A stretch of 64,000 bases of DNA, taken from the NCBI GenBank assembly GCA_022768805.1, contig JALELB010000032.1:30216-94215 (forward strand). Reading direction: 5' to 3'. This document shows positions 1 to 8,241 of the stretch, piece by piece. The position numbers and the translations under genes are program-made. Every line of letters begins with the position of its first letter. The stretch's first letter is position 1. The stretch comes from Ruminococcus sp. (GTDB lineage: Bacteria > Bacillota > Clostridia > Oscillospirales > Ruminococcaceae). The notes beneath the pieces were generated by a model. That model searched no databases. It saw nothing but the letters and a program-made list of their open reading frames with translations, and had not been told where the DNA came from.

Positions 1-855
1 GAAGAAAAATTCCTTCCCATCGGTGAGAAACTCCACCGTACCCGCATTGGTAAAGCCGCACTGCTTTGCCGCCCGAACCGCAGCCTCCCCCATCTGCTGC
101 CGCAGAGCGGGAGAAAGCACAGCGCAGGGGCTTTCCTCCATGAGCTTCTGCTTCCGCCGCTGCATGCTGCAGTCCCGCTCTCCCAGATGCACCACATTGC
201 CCTGGGAATCCGCCAGGATCTGCACCTCCACATGTCTGGGATGCAGCAGGAGCCGCTCCATATACACGTCCGCACAGCCGAAGCAGGAGGCAGCCTCCTC
301 CGAGGCGGTGCGCATCTGGCTTTCCAGCTCTTCCTGCCGGTACACCGGCCGGATGCCCCTGCCGCCGCCGCCGGCGGAAGCCTTGATGAGCAGGGGATAG
401 CCGATTCTTGCGGCGATTTCCCGTGCCTGCTCCGGGCTGGTGACAATCCCGTCAGAGCCGGGCACCACCGGAACTCCTGCCTCCTGCATGGTCTGCTTTG
501 CCCGGGCCTTGTCCCCCAGCAGGGTGATGGCCTCCGGAGAGGGCCCCACGAAGATCAGCCCCGCTTCCCGGCACTGCCGGGCAAAGTCCGCATCCTCCGA
601 CAAAAAGCCGAAGCCCGGATGCACAGCATCACAGCCGGTGAGCTTTGCAGCGGTCAGCAGGGCGTCCGCCTTCAGGTAGCTGTCCCGGGCGGCAGGCTTG
701 CCGATGCACACGGCCTCATCCGCCAGCTGCACATGCAGGGCGTGCCGGTCTGCGGTGGAATATACCGCCACACAGCGGATTCCCAGCTCCCGGCAGGCAC
801 GGATAATCCGCACTGCAATTTCGCCCCGGTTGGCGATCAAAACCTTTTTCAGCAT
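1..855 (-). CDS. accC: Acetyl-CoA carboxylase biotin carboxylase subunit, partial (3' end outside window)
   Basis: The N-terminal 285 residues of biotin carboxylase are visible; the gene runs off the left edge with no stop. The enzyme carboxylates the biotin on AccB using ATP and bicarbonate, the first half of malonyl-CoA synthesis. The start MLKKVLIANRGEIAVRI is the family's usual N terminus. It is followed by the HPGFGFLSE segment and the ATP-grasp glycine loop KASAGGGGRG. It is the last visible gene of a minus-strand fatty acid operon, 8 nt after fabZ; the carboxyltransferase genes probably follow outside the window. Identification is by conserved motifs and operon context. Confidence 0.95.
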   Translation of the reverse strand, partial: MLKKVLIANRGEIAVRIIRACRELGIRCVAVYSTADRHALHVQLADEAVCIGKPAARDSYLKADALLTAAKLTGCDAVHPGFGFLSEDADFARQCREAGLIFVGPSPEAITLLGDKARAKQTMQEAGVPVVPGSDGIVTSPEQAREIAARIGYPLLIKASAGGGGRGIRPVYRQEELESQMRTASEEAASCFGCADVYMERLLLHPRHVEVQILADSQGNVVHLGERDCSMQRRKQKLMEESPCAVLSPALRQQMGEAAVRAAKQCGFTNAGTVEFLTDGKEFFF

Positions 856-863
856 GCTTCTCC

Positions 864-1313
864 TCACTCCTGGTTCTGGGGCGGTACCAGCACGAACTTA
901 ATCAGCGCAGAGGCTGCTACCTCATCCCCCACATAAGCCGTGCCCTCGCCCACGCCGATGCGGCCCAGGTTCTTCACAATGGAAACCTCCAGCCGCAGGG
1001 TATCCCCCGGCAGAACCTGCCGGCGGAATTTTGCCTTCTCGATGCCGGAAAACATACCGATCTTCCCCTTGTTCTGGGGCAGGGTCAGCATGGCTGCCGC
1101 CCCGGCCTGGGCCATCATTTCCACCAGCAGCACCCCCGGCGTTACCGGCATGCCGGGAAAATGCCCCTTGAACCAGAACTCCTCCGGGGTAATATACTTG
1201 GTTGCCACACAGCGCACACCCGGCTCCATTTCGTTGATCTCGTCGATCAGCAGAAAGGGGTCCCGGTGGGGAATCAGCTCCATGATCTGCGCCCGGTCCA
1301 TCAGTACTGCCAT
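864..1313 (-). CDS. fabZ: (3R)-hydroxyacyl-ACP dehydratase FabZ
   Basis: The 149-residue protein has the usual FabZ length and hot-dog fold motifs. FabZ dehydrates 3-hydroxyacyl-ACP to trans-2-enoyl-ACP in fatty acid elongation. HRDPFLLID near residue 16 is followed by GHFPGMPVTPGVLLVE, which carries the catalytic His51 and Glu65. A second in-frame Met at residue 5 is an alternative start. The gene lies 9 nt downstream of accB and 8 nt upstream of accC, so it is almost certainly cotranscribed with them. No fabA or fabM homologue is visible, so any unsaturated fatty acid branch is not explained here. Confidence 0.96.
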   Translation of the reverse strand: MAVLMDRAQIMELIPHRDPFLLIDEINEMEPGVRCVATKYITPEEFWFKGHFPGMPVTPGVLLVEMMAQAGAAAMLTLPQNKGKIGMFSGIEKAKFRRQVLPGDTLRLEVSIVKNLGRIGVGEGTAYVGDEVAASALIKFVLVPPQNQE

Positions 1314-1322
1314 ATGCCGCTC

Positions 1323-1790
1323 CTATTCTATCCGCAGGATGGGCTGGTCAAATTCCACCGCATCCCCGTTCTGTACCAAAATCTCTGTCACAGTGCCCTC
1401 CTGCTCGCAGAGCACCTCGTTCATCAGCTTCATGGACTCAATAATCATCAGCACATCGCCCTTTTTAACCTGCTTTCCCACAGTGACAAAGGGCTCGCTC
1501 TCCGGAGAGGGCGCTGCGTAGTAGGTGCCCACCAGAGGTGCCTTTACCCAGGTGCCGGATGCGGCAGCCGGTGCAGCCTGCGCCGGTTCCTGGAGGGCAG
1601 GTGCGCTGACAGGCGGGCAAGCCATGGGGGGCATTCCCGCCGGCGGAGGCATCAGCTTTTTCCCCTTGAGGGTCAGCCGCTTGTCCCCGTCCTCCAGGGT
1701 CAGCTCCCCCAGCTCATTATCCCGCACAATCCGGGCAAGCCGCTCCAGCAGCTCCGGATCATACTGTCCGAATAGTTTTTCCATATTCAT
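1323..1790 (-). CDS. accB: Biotin carboxyl carrier protein of acetyl-CoA carboxylase
   Basis: This 155-residue biotin carrier carries carboxybiotin between AccC and the carboxyltransferase. It has an N-terminal helical segment, a Pro/Ala-rich flexible linker (about residues 47-78) and a C-terminal biotinyl domain. The biotinylation site reads ESMKLM, with the acceptor Lys121, instead of the more usual EAMKM; Ser at that position is tolerated in the family. It sits between fabF and fabZ in the fatty acid operon, an arrangement common in Firmicutes. Biotinylation would need BirA, which is not in the window. Confidence 0.95.
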   Translation of the reverse strand: MNMEKLFGQYDPELLERLARIVRDNELGELTLEDGDKRLTLKGKKLMPPPAGMPPMACPPVSAPALQEPAQAAPAAASGTWVKAPLVGTYYAAPSPESEPFVTVGKQVKKGDVLMIIESMKLMNEVLCEQEGTVTEILVQNGDAVEFDQPILRIE

Positions 1791-1805
1791 ATCCTCCCAA
1801 AGCTG

Positions 1806-3035
1806 TTACACCTGCCGGATGCACAGGCATGCATTGTGTCCGCCGAAGCCCAGATTGTTGGTGAGAGCTGCCCGGACAGTCCCGGTCACATTGCCGCTGC
1901 CGCAGTAATCCAGGTCGCATTCCGGATCCGGAGTGGTGTAGCCCACGGTCCGGTGAATCAGCCCGGTCTCAACGGATTTTGCCGTGACGATGGCTTCCAC
2001 CGCACCGGCGCCCCCCAGCAGATGCCCGATCATGGACTTGGTGGAGTTTACCTTCAGCTTGTAGGCATGTTCACCGAAGGCAGCCTTGATGGCTGCGGTC
2101 TCGCTGGCGTCGTTCAGGCCGGTGGAGGTGCCGTGGGCGTTGACGTAATCAATGTCCTCCGCCCCAAGGCCCCCTTCTTCGTATGCCAGACGCATTGCCA
2201 TGGCCGCTGCCGCCCCGTCCGGAGAAGGTGCGGTCTGGTGATAGGCGTCACAGGTTGCCCCGTAGCCGCATACCTCTGCATAGATCTTTGCGCCCCGTGC
2301 CTTTGCGGAATCATAGGACTCCAGCATCAGCGCACCGGCGCCCTCGCCGATGACAAAGCCGCTGCGCTCCTTATCGAAGGGAATGGATGCCTTTGCAAGC
2401 TCCTCTGTTTTCGTCAGCGCCCGCATATTCTGGAAGCCGGCGATGGTAAATTCGGTAATGGCACTCTCGGAGCCGCCGCACAGGCAGCAGTCCAGATAGC
2501 CGTCCTTGATCTTGCGGAAGGCCTCTCCGATGGCGTGGGTAGAGGATGCACAGGCGGTGACGGTGGCGAAATTTGCCCCCTTAAAGCCGGTTTTCATGGC
2601 AACCGTGCCCGCCGCCATATTGGCGATCATCATGGGAACATACCGGGCGGAAATCTTGCTTACGCCCCCGTCCCGGAAGTGGGTGTATTCCTGCTCGGTC
2701 AGGCCGATGCCGCCTACGCCCACGCCGAAAATACAGCCTGCCCGGTAGGGGTCTGCTGCAGCAATGTCATAGCCGCTGTCCCGCAGAGCCTCCAGAGCGG
2801 AAACCACTGCAAACTGGGTGAATCGCTCCATCGTCCGGGCATCCTTCTTGTCCAGATAGCCGGAGGGGTCAAAATCATGAACCTGTCCGGCGAAATGCAC
2901 GCTGAGCCGGGAAGGGTCAAAAGCATCAATCGGGGTAATCGCCAGCCGGTTTTCCACAACCCCATCCCACAGGGGCTTGACTCCGGTGCCGAAGGGGGTC
3001 ACGGCCCCCATGCCGGTAATTACGACTTTCTGCAT
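1806..3035 (-). CDS. fabF: 3-oxoacyl-ACP synthase II FabF
   Basis: This 409-residue condensing enzyme has normal KAS II length. It extends acyl-ACP by decarboxylative condensation with malonyl-ACP. The Cys-His-His triad is visible: Cys162 in TACASSTHAIG, His301 in NAHGTSTGLND and His338 in GHLLGGAGAVEA, with the conserved Lys333. It is 15 nt downstream of fabG and upstream of accB. No acpP lies beside it, although acpP often neighbours fabF, so the acyl carrier protein must be encoded elsewhere. Confidence 0.97.
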   Translation of the reverse strand: MQKVVITGMGAVTPFGTGVKPLWDGVVENRLAITPIDAFDPSRLSVHFAGQVHDFDPSGYLDKKDARTMERFTQFAVVSALEALRDSGYDIAAADPYRAGCIFGVGVGGIGLTEQEYTHFRDGGVSKISARYVPMMIANMAAGTVAMKTGFKGANFATVTACASSTHAIGEAFRKIKDGYLDCCLCGGSESAITEFTIAGFQNMRALTKTEELAKASIPFDKERSGFVIGEGAGALMLESYDSAKARGAKIYAEVCGYGATCDAYHQTAPSPDGAAAAMAMRLAYEEGGLGAEDIDYVNAHGTSTGLNDASETAAIKAAFGEHAYKLKVNSTKSMIGHLLGGAGAVEAIVTAKSVETGLIHRTVGYTTPDPECDLDYCGSGNVTGTVRAALTNNLGFGGHNACLCIRQV

Positions 3036-3050
3036 ATATACTCCTTTCTC

Positions 3051-3788
3051 TTACATCACAATGCCGCCGGACACTTCCAGTACCTGTCCGGTAATATAGC
3101 TGCCGCCTTCTCCTGCAAGGAATGCAACCGCAGCCGCCACATCCTCCGGCTTGCCGGTGCGTCCCAGGGTGATGCGGGACAAAATCGATTCCTTCTGTGC
3201 GTCGGTCATGCTGTCGGTCATGGGGGTTTCGATAAAGCCCGGTGCCACTGCGTTCACCGTAATGCCCCGTGCCCCCAGCTCCTTTGCCGCAGACTTGGTC
3301 ATGGCGATTACCGCCGCCTTGGAGGCGCTGTAGTTGACCTGGCCCTGATTGCCGTAAAGCCCTGCCACCGACGCCATGTTGATGATCCGGCCGGACTTCT
3401 GCCGGAGCATAACGCTCCCTGCCAGCTTCATGAGCATGAACACGCTTTTCTGGTTGCTGGCAATTACGGCGTCATACTGCTCCTCGCTCATGCGCAGAAG
3501 CAGATTGTCCCGGGTGATGCCCGCATTGTTCACCAGCACGTCCAGCCTGCCGTAGGCTGCCTTGACGTCCTTGATGAGCTTGTCGCACTGGGCATAGTCG
3601 GACACGTCCGCCGCAAAGCATGCAGCCTCCGCTCCAAGCTCCCGGCACTGCTGTGCCACCTGCTCCGCCTTCTGGCGGCTCTCCTCCCGGTTGGAGGAAT
3701 GCACCGCCACGGTATAGCCCTCTTTGGCAAGCCGCAGGGCAACGGCTGCCCCGATTCCCTGGGATGCCCCTGTTACCAGTGCAATCAT
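3051..3788 (-). CDS. fabG: 3-oxoacyl-ACP reductase FabG
   Basis: This 245-residue short-chain dehydrogenase reduces 3-oxoacyl-ACP with NADPH. The nucleotide-binding TGASQGIG is at residues 6-13 and NNAG at 87-90. The catalytic Ser140, Tyr153 and Lys157 lie in YSASK context, and PGFIETPMT follows. Its start overlaps the end of fabK by 4 nt (ATGA), implying translational coupling. The position inside the fab cluster separates it from the many other short-chain dehydrogenases. Confidence 0.96.
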   Translation of the reverse strand: MIALVTGASQGIGAAVALRLAKEGYTVAVHSSNREESRQKAEQVAQQCRELGAEAACFAADVSDYAQCDKLIKDVKAAYGRLDVLVNNAGITRDNLLLRMSEEQYDAVIASNQKSVFMLMKLAGSVMLRQKSGRIINMASVAGLYGNQGQVNYSASKAAVIAMTKSAAKELGARGITVNAVAPGFIETPMTDSMTDAQKESILSRITLGRTGKPEDVAAAVAFLAGEGGSYITGQVLEVSGGIVM

Positions 3789-4735
3789 GCTTCCACCTCC
3801 CTGCCTACGGCAGTGCCGCCCAGCAGCTGCTCCGCCTGGGCAAAGATGTCCTCCACGATCTCCTTGCAGGGCTTTACTTCATGAATCATGCCTGCAATGG
3901 CACCGCACAGGAAGGAGCCCTCCTCCACATTGCCGTCCTGCACCGCCTTCCGCAGTGCTCCCACGGTCATGCGCTCGAACTCCTCCGGGGTGCCTCCGTT
4001 CTGCTCGAATTTCAGCAGTCCCCGGGAGAACCTGGTCTTGATGCCCCGGCAGGGATGCCCGGTAAACCGGCCGGTGACAATGCTGTCCGTATCCTTTGCG
4101 GAAAGCACCAGCTTCCGGTAGGTTTCGTGAATATTGCACTCTTCGGAGGCCAGGAACCGGGTACCCAGCTGTACCCCCTCGGCGCCCAGCATAAAGGCAG
4201 CAGCCACGCCTCTGCCGTCTGCAATGCCCCCCGCAGCAATTACCGGAATCTGCACTGCGTCCGCCACCTGGGGCACCAGGCACATGGTGGTGATCTCTCC
4301 GATATGACCGCCGGATTCCGTTCCCTCTGCAATCACAGCATCCGCCCCTGCCTGCTCCATGCGCTTTGCCAGCGCCACGGTGGGAATTACGGGAATGACC
4401 TTGATGCCCGCTTCCTTCCAGGCGGCAATGTACCGTCCGGGGCTGCCTGCGCCGGTGGTGACCACCGGTACCTTTTCGTCAATGACCAGCTGGGCAAGAT
4501 CCGCCGTATTGGGGCTCATCAGCATAATATTTACGCCGAAGGGCTTGTCCGTCAGTTCCTTTGCCTGCCGCACCTGCTCCCGGATATAGTCCACGGGAGC
4601 TGCGCCCCCGGCAATGAGTCCTACGCCGCCGGCGTTGGATACTGCCGCCGCCAGCCGGCTGTCCGCAATCCACGCCATGCCGCCCTGCAGCAGGGGGTAT
4701 TTTACCCCCAAAAGCTCTGTAATTCTGGTTTTCAT
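3785..4735 (-). CDS. fabK: Enoyl-ACP reductase II FabK (FMN-dependent)
   Basis: This 316-residue TIM-barrel flavoprotein belongs to the FabK/2-nitropropane dioxygenase-like family. It catalyses the last reduction of each elongation cycle, using FMN and NAD(P)H, in place of FabI. MKTRITELLGVKYPLLQGGM is a typical FabK start. GTESGGHIGE contains the conserved His, and AAGGIADGRG is the FMN phosphate loop. The location between fabG and fabH supports FabK rather than a nitronate monooxygenase. FabK enzymes are known to be insensitive to triclosan. Confidence 0.95.
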   Translation of the reverse strand: MKTRITELLGVKYPLLQGGMAWIADSRLAAAVSNAGGVGLIAGGAAPVDYIREQVRQAKELTDKPFGVNIMLMSPNTADLAQLVIDEKVPVVTTGAGSPGRYIAAWKEAGIKVIPVIPTVALAKRMEQAGADAVIAEGTESGGHIGEITTMCLVPQVADAVQIPVIAAGGIADGRGVAAAFMLGAEGVQLGTRFLASEECNIHETYRKLVLSAKDTDSIVTGRFTGHPCRGIKTRFSRGLLKFEQNGGTPEEFERMTVGALRKAVQDGNVEEGSFLCGAIAGMIHEVKPCKEIVEDIFAQAEQLLGGTAVGREVEA

Positions 4736-4750
4736 CGGAATCCACCCTCC

Positions 4751-5740
4751 TTAATATTCAAACAGCACCGCACCCAGGGTCAGCCCTGCACCAAAGCCCA
4801 CCAGGCATACCCGTTGGCCCCGGCGGAGTCTGCCGCTGCGGACAGCCTCGTCCAGCGCAATGGGAATGGAAGCGCTGGAGGTGTTGCCGTATTTTTCCAG
4901 ATTCACCATAATCTTATCCATGGGGAATTTCAGCTTCTTTGCTGCGGTTTCAATAATCCGCAGATTCGCCTGGTGGGGAATCAGCAGGTCGATATCCTCC
5001 GTCCCCAGCCCTGCCTGATCCAGCACCTGCTGCACCGCCCTGGGCATCGCCTCAGTGGCAAAGCGGTATACTGCCTTTCCGTCCTGCCGGAGACAATCCC
5101 CCCGGGGATCCGTATCCTCCGGATAGGTATGCTCCCCGGTGGCAAAGCGACAGGTACGCCGGTTGCCGTTGGCGTAGAGACTTGAGGCACCGGTGCCGTC
5201 CGCCGCCATATAGGCGCTGTACAGCCCCTGCCTCCGTTCCAGCACACAGGCACCTGCGCCGTCTCCGAAGAGGATGCAGGAGGAACGGTCCGTATAGTCC
5301 ACGACCCGGGACAGGTTCTCGTTGGATACCACCAGAACATAGGACAGCGCCGGATCCGTAGCCAGGTACCGTGCCGCCATATCCAGCCCGCAGACAAAGC
5401 CTGTGCAGGCGGAATTCACATCAAACGCCATAGCGTTCACCGCCCCCAGCTCCCGCTGGATAACGCATGCGGTGGCGGGGGTTGAATAGTCCGGGGTAAT
5501 GGTGGTGTCAATAATCAGTCCCAGCTGCTCCGGGGCAATCCCTGCCGCCTCCAGTGCCTGCCGGGAGGCCTCCAGCCCCATATGCCAGCTGGGCTCCCCG
5601 TCGGAAATATGCCGGGTGACAATGCCTGTACGGCTGCGGATCCATTCATCGTTGGTATCCAGAAAGGCGGCAAAGTCGTTGTTATCCGCCGTCAGCGGGG
5701 GAACATACCGCCCCGTTCCGGCAATACGGATTCCGGTCAA
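4751..5740 (-). CDS. fabH: 3-oxoacyl-ACP synthase III FabH
   Basis: FabH starts fatty acid synthesis by condensing an acyl-CoA primer with malonyl-ACP. The triad is visible: Cys112 in NSACTGF, His in PHQANLRI and Asn in YGNTSSAS. I chose the TTG start at 5740, giving 329 residues, because GGGAGGA lies 9 nt upstream and the protein then begins MTGIRIAGTGRYVPP, like other FabH. The longer frame from the ATG at 5770 has no Shine-Dalgarno sequence. It is the first gene of the minus-strand fab/acc operon and is divergent from fabD. Confidence 0.93.
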   Translation of the reverse strand: MTGIRIAGTGRYVPPLTADNNDFAAFLDTNDEWIRSRTGIVTRHISDGEPSWHMGLEASRQALEAAGIAPEQLGLIIDTTITPDYSTPATACVIQRELGAVNAMAFDVNSACTGFVCGLDMAARYLATDPALSYVLVVSNENLSRVVDYTDRSSCILFGDGAGACVLERRQGLYSAYMAADGTGASSLYANGNRRTCRFATGEHTYPEDTDPRGDCLRQDGKAVYRFATEAMPRAVQQVLDQAGLGTEDIDLLIPHQANLRIIETAAKKLKFPMDKIMVNLEKYGNTSSASIPIALDEAVRSGRLRRGQRVCLVGFGAGLTLGAVLFEY

Positions 5741-5833
5741 AAAAACCACTCCTCCCTGTTGTGTTTTCATCTTGTTTGTGGTATACTATAGAAAAGAAAA
5801 AATACTTTACCTGATTAACTATTTTTCAAGACT

Positions 5834-5862
5834 ATTTTAATCCATTTTCGGCGCAATTGCAA
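5834..5862 (-). promoter_or_regulatory. fabH operon promoter
   Basis: On the minus strand TTGCAA (5857-5862) and TAAAAT (5834-5839) are separated by exactly 17 bp. An inverted repeat GATTAA/TTAATC (5813-5818, 5837-5842) and a direct repeat of ACTATTTT (5818-5825, 5831-5838) overlap the -10 and start region. These are candidates for binding by a fatty acid regulator. Confidence 0.7.
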
Positions 5863-5869
5863 GACAGGA

Positions 5870-5898
5870 TTGACAAATTTCAGACGGCTTATACAAAT
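5870..5898 (+). promoter_or_regulatory. Possible fabD operon promoter
   Basis: TTGACA at 5870-5875 is a perfect -35 element. The best -10 candidates 16-17 bp downstream (TACAAA, ACAAAT) are weak. It lies back to back with the fabH promoter. Confidence 0.45.
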
Positions 5899-5990
5899 TC
5901 GTAAAAATCAACGGTATTTCTCGGATTATTCAGCCCGATATTGTGAACATCCAACAATGCAGCGCACATCACAAACAGGAGGCACATCGT

Positions 5991-6917
5991 ATGAACGTAT
6001 TACTTTTCACCGGTCAGGGCAGCCAGTTCCCCGGCATGGGCGCAGAGCTTGCAGCTTCCCTGCCTGCCGCCGCAGCCATTTATGAAGCAGGCAGCGATAT
6101 TCTGGGCTTTGACCTGAAAAAGCTGTGTCTGGAGGGGGATGAGGAAACCCTGGCGCAGACCTGCAATGCCCAGCCCGCCATTTACGCCACGGAGCTGATC
6201 TGCCTGGAGGCGCTGAAGGCACGGGGCATCCCATACGCCGGCGTCTGCGGCCACTCTCTGGGGGAATACGCCGCCATGACTGCCTGCGGCATGCTGACGC
6301 CGGAAAACGGCTTCCGGGCGCTGAAAATCCGGGCACAGGCCATGGATGAAGCGGCAAAGTCCCAGGACAGCGGCATGTATGCCATTCTGCGGATGGCTCC
6401 GGCACGTATCGCAGAGATCTGTGCGCAGACTCCGGGCTATGTGGTACCGGTGAACTTCAACTCCCCGGCCCAGACGGTGATCGCCGGAGAGCGGCAGGCG
6501 GTGGACGCTGCCGCAAAGGCATGCACCGAGGAAAAGGCAAGGGCTGTTCCTCTGGCAGTGGCAGCCGCCTTCCACAGCAAGCTGATGCAGCCGGCAGCGG
6601 ACAGCATCGCCGCAGAATTCACGGCCATCCCCTTTGCGGCTCCCACAGTGCCCTTCTACACCAACCTGACGGGAGAGCCTCTGGCGGAGGGCACGGATAT
6701 GGCACAGTACTGTGCAAAGCACTGCGTCAGCCCGGTGCGCTTTGCCCAGGAGCTAGAAAACCTGCATGCAGCCGGCTTTGACACCTATATTGAGCTTGGC
6801 CCCAAGAAGGTGCTGACCTCCTTTGTGAAGCAGACCCTGAAGGATGTCCGCATGTACACCGTTACCGACCCGGATTCACTGGAGGAAGCTGCAACATGCC
6901 TGAAGCATACGGACTGA
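5991..6917 (+). CDS. fabD: Malonyl-CoA:ACP transacylase FabD
   Basis: This 308-residue transacylase loads malonyl groups onto acyl carrier protein. The start at 5991 gives MNVLLFTGQGSQFPGMG, the family N terminus, and is preceded by AGGAGG; an upstream in-frame Met at 5943 has no such support. The catalytic Ser89 lies in GHSLGEY and the partner His in AAFHSKLM near residue 198. Unusually, fabD is transcribed away from the other fab genes and overlaps aroE by 22 nt, so it shares its transcript with shikimate-pathway genes. Confidence 0.96.
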   Translation: MNVLLFTGQGSQFPGMGAELAASLPAAAAIYEAGSDILGFDLKKLCLEGDEETLAQTCNAQPAIYATELICLEALKARGIPYAGVCGHSLGEYAAMTACGMLTPENGFRALKIRAQAMDEAAKSQDSGMYAILRMAPARIAEICAQTPGYVVPVNFNSPAQTVIAGERQAVDAAAKACTEEKARAVPLAVAAAFHSKLMQPAADSIAAEFTAIPFAAPTVPFYTNLTGEPLAEGTDMAQYCAKHCVSPVRFAQELENLHAAGFDTYIELGPKKVLTSFVKQTLKDVRMYTVTDPDSLEEAATCLKHTD

Positions 6918-7741
6918 TCGGCTATCCCCTGGGGCACTCCATGTCCCCCTTCCTGCACAGCGCCCTCTTTGCCCTGTCCGGCAGGGAAGGGGACTACCGG
7001 CTGCTGGAGCTTGCTCCGGAAACCATGGAGCAGCAGGTGGCTGCCATGACCGGCTACCGGGGCTGGAACGTAACCATACCCTATAAGGAACGGATTATCC
7101 CCCTGCTGGACAGGCTGGACCCATCCGCAGCACGCTACGGGGCGGTGAACTGCGTCCGCCGGGAGCCGGACGGCACCCTAACCGGCTACAATACGGACTG
7201 CACCGGCTTTCTCCATGCAGTCCGGGATTTTTCCCTGGGCGGCAGGGTGCTGCTGCTGGGCTGCGGCGGCGCCGGCAGGATGATGGCAACGGAGGCCGCC
7301 ATGGCAGGGGCGGAGCTGACCATCGCCGTGCGGAATCCCCAGAAGCCGGAGCTTGCTGCCCTGGCGGCGCATCTGACGGAAGCATACCCCGGCGCAGGGA
7401 TCCGGCTTACGGATCTGGAACATATCTCCGGCAGCTTTGACCTGCTGCTGAACTCCACACCGGTGGGCATGTTCCCCCATACGGAGGGTTGTCCTGTGCC
7501 GGAGGAAGTAATCCGCCGGTGCGGCGCCGTGTTTGACGCCATCTACAACCCTGCCCGAACCCGGCTGATGCAGATTGCAGAAGATGCAGGCATCCCCACA
7601 GTTGGGGGCATGGACATGCTGGTACAGCAGGCGGCATGCGCCCAGGAAATCTGGTACGGCGCACAGTTTTCCCAGGAGGCGCTTTCAGCATTGACCCGGC
7701 AGGCTCAGGAACAGCTTGCCCGGCGGGAGGAAAAGGTATGA
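6896..7741 (+). CDS. aroE: Shikimate dehydrogenase
   Basis: This 281-residue NADPH-dependent enzyme reduces 3-dehydroshikimate to shikimate. The N terminus GLIGYPLGHSMSP is the shikimate-binding signature. NVTIPYKE contains the catalytic Lys, NTDCTGF the conserved Asn/Asp, and GCGGAGRM is the nucleotide-binding loop. It starts inside the end of fabD and ends by overlapping aroK (ATGA), so the three genes are tightly coupled. Confidence 0.95.
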   Translation: MPEAYGLIGYPLGHSMSPFLHSALFALSGREGDYRLLELAPETMEQQVAAMTGYRGWNVTIPYKERIIPLLDRLDPSAARYGAVNCVRREPDGTLTGYNTDCTGFLHAVRDFSLGGRVLLLGCGGAGRMMATEAAMAGAELTIAVRNPQKPELAALAAHLTEAYPGAGIRLTDLEHISGSFDLLLNSTPVGMFPHTEGCPVPEEVIRRCGAVFDAIYNPARTRLMQIAEDAGIPTVGGMDMLVQQAACAQEIWYGAQFSQEALSALTRQAQEQLARREEKV

Positions 7742-8241
7742 CGGACAATATTTATCTCTGCGGCTTTATGGGCTGCGGAAAATCCACGGTGGGCAGAGCG
7801 CTGTCGGAGCAGCTCCACTGCCCCTTCATTGACCTGGACAGTCTGATCGAAGCCAAGGTGGGCATGCGGATTACGGACATTTTCCAGCAGAAGGGGGAAA
7901 CCTTTTTCCGCAGCACGGAACGGGAGGTGCTGCGGGAGGTGAGCCATGCCCAGCGGGGATCGGTAATCGCCTGCGGCGGCGGCGCACTGGTGTTTGAGGC
8001 AAACGCCCGGCTCGCCCGCTGCTTCGGAAAGATCGTACTGCTGAATGTGCCCTTCTCCCTGTGCTATAAGCGAATCCACAACGACCCCAACCGGCCCATC
8101 GCCTCCTCCAGCAGCCGGAAGGATCTGCTGCGGCTGTACCGGCTCCGGTATGCCCGGTACCACGACCATGCGGATCTGGTGATCCCGGTGCTGCCTCATG
8201 ACACCCCGGAGCAGATTGCAGAAAGGATTCGGATCAGATGA
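7738..8241 (+). CDS. aroK: Shikimate kinase
   Basis: This 167-residue P-loop kinase phosphorylates shikimate at the 3-OH. The ATG at 7738 overlaps the aroE stop and gives MTDNIYLCGFMGCGKSTVG, which contains the Walker A motif. DLDSLIE and GETFFRSTE form the shikimate-binding Asp and Arg region, and ACGGGAL is the conserved glycine motif. A longer upstream reading frame overlaps aroE and is not needed. The stop overlaps the next start by 4 nt. Confidence 0.95.
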   Translation: MTDNIYLCGFMGCGKSTVGRALSEQLHCPFIDLDSLIEAKVGMRITDIFQQKGETFFRSTEREVLREVSHAQRGSVIACGGGALVFEANARLARCFGKIVLLNVPFSLCYKRIHNDPNRPIASSSSRKDLLRLYRLRYARYHDHADLVIPVLPHDTPEQIAERIRIR

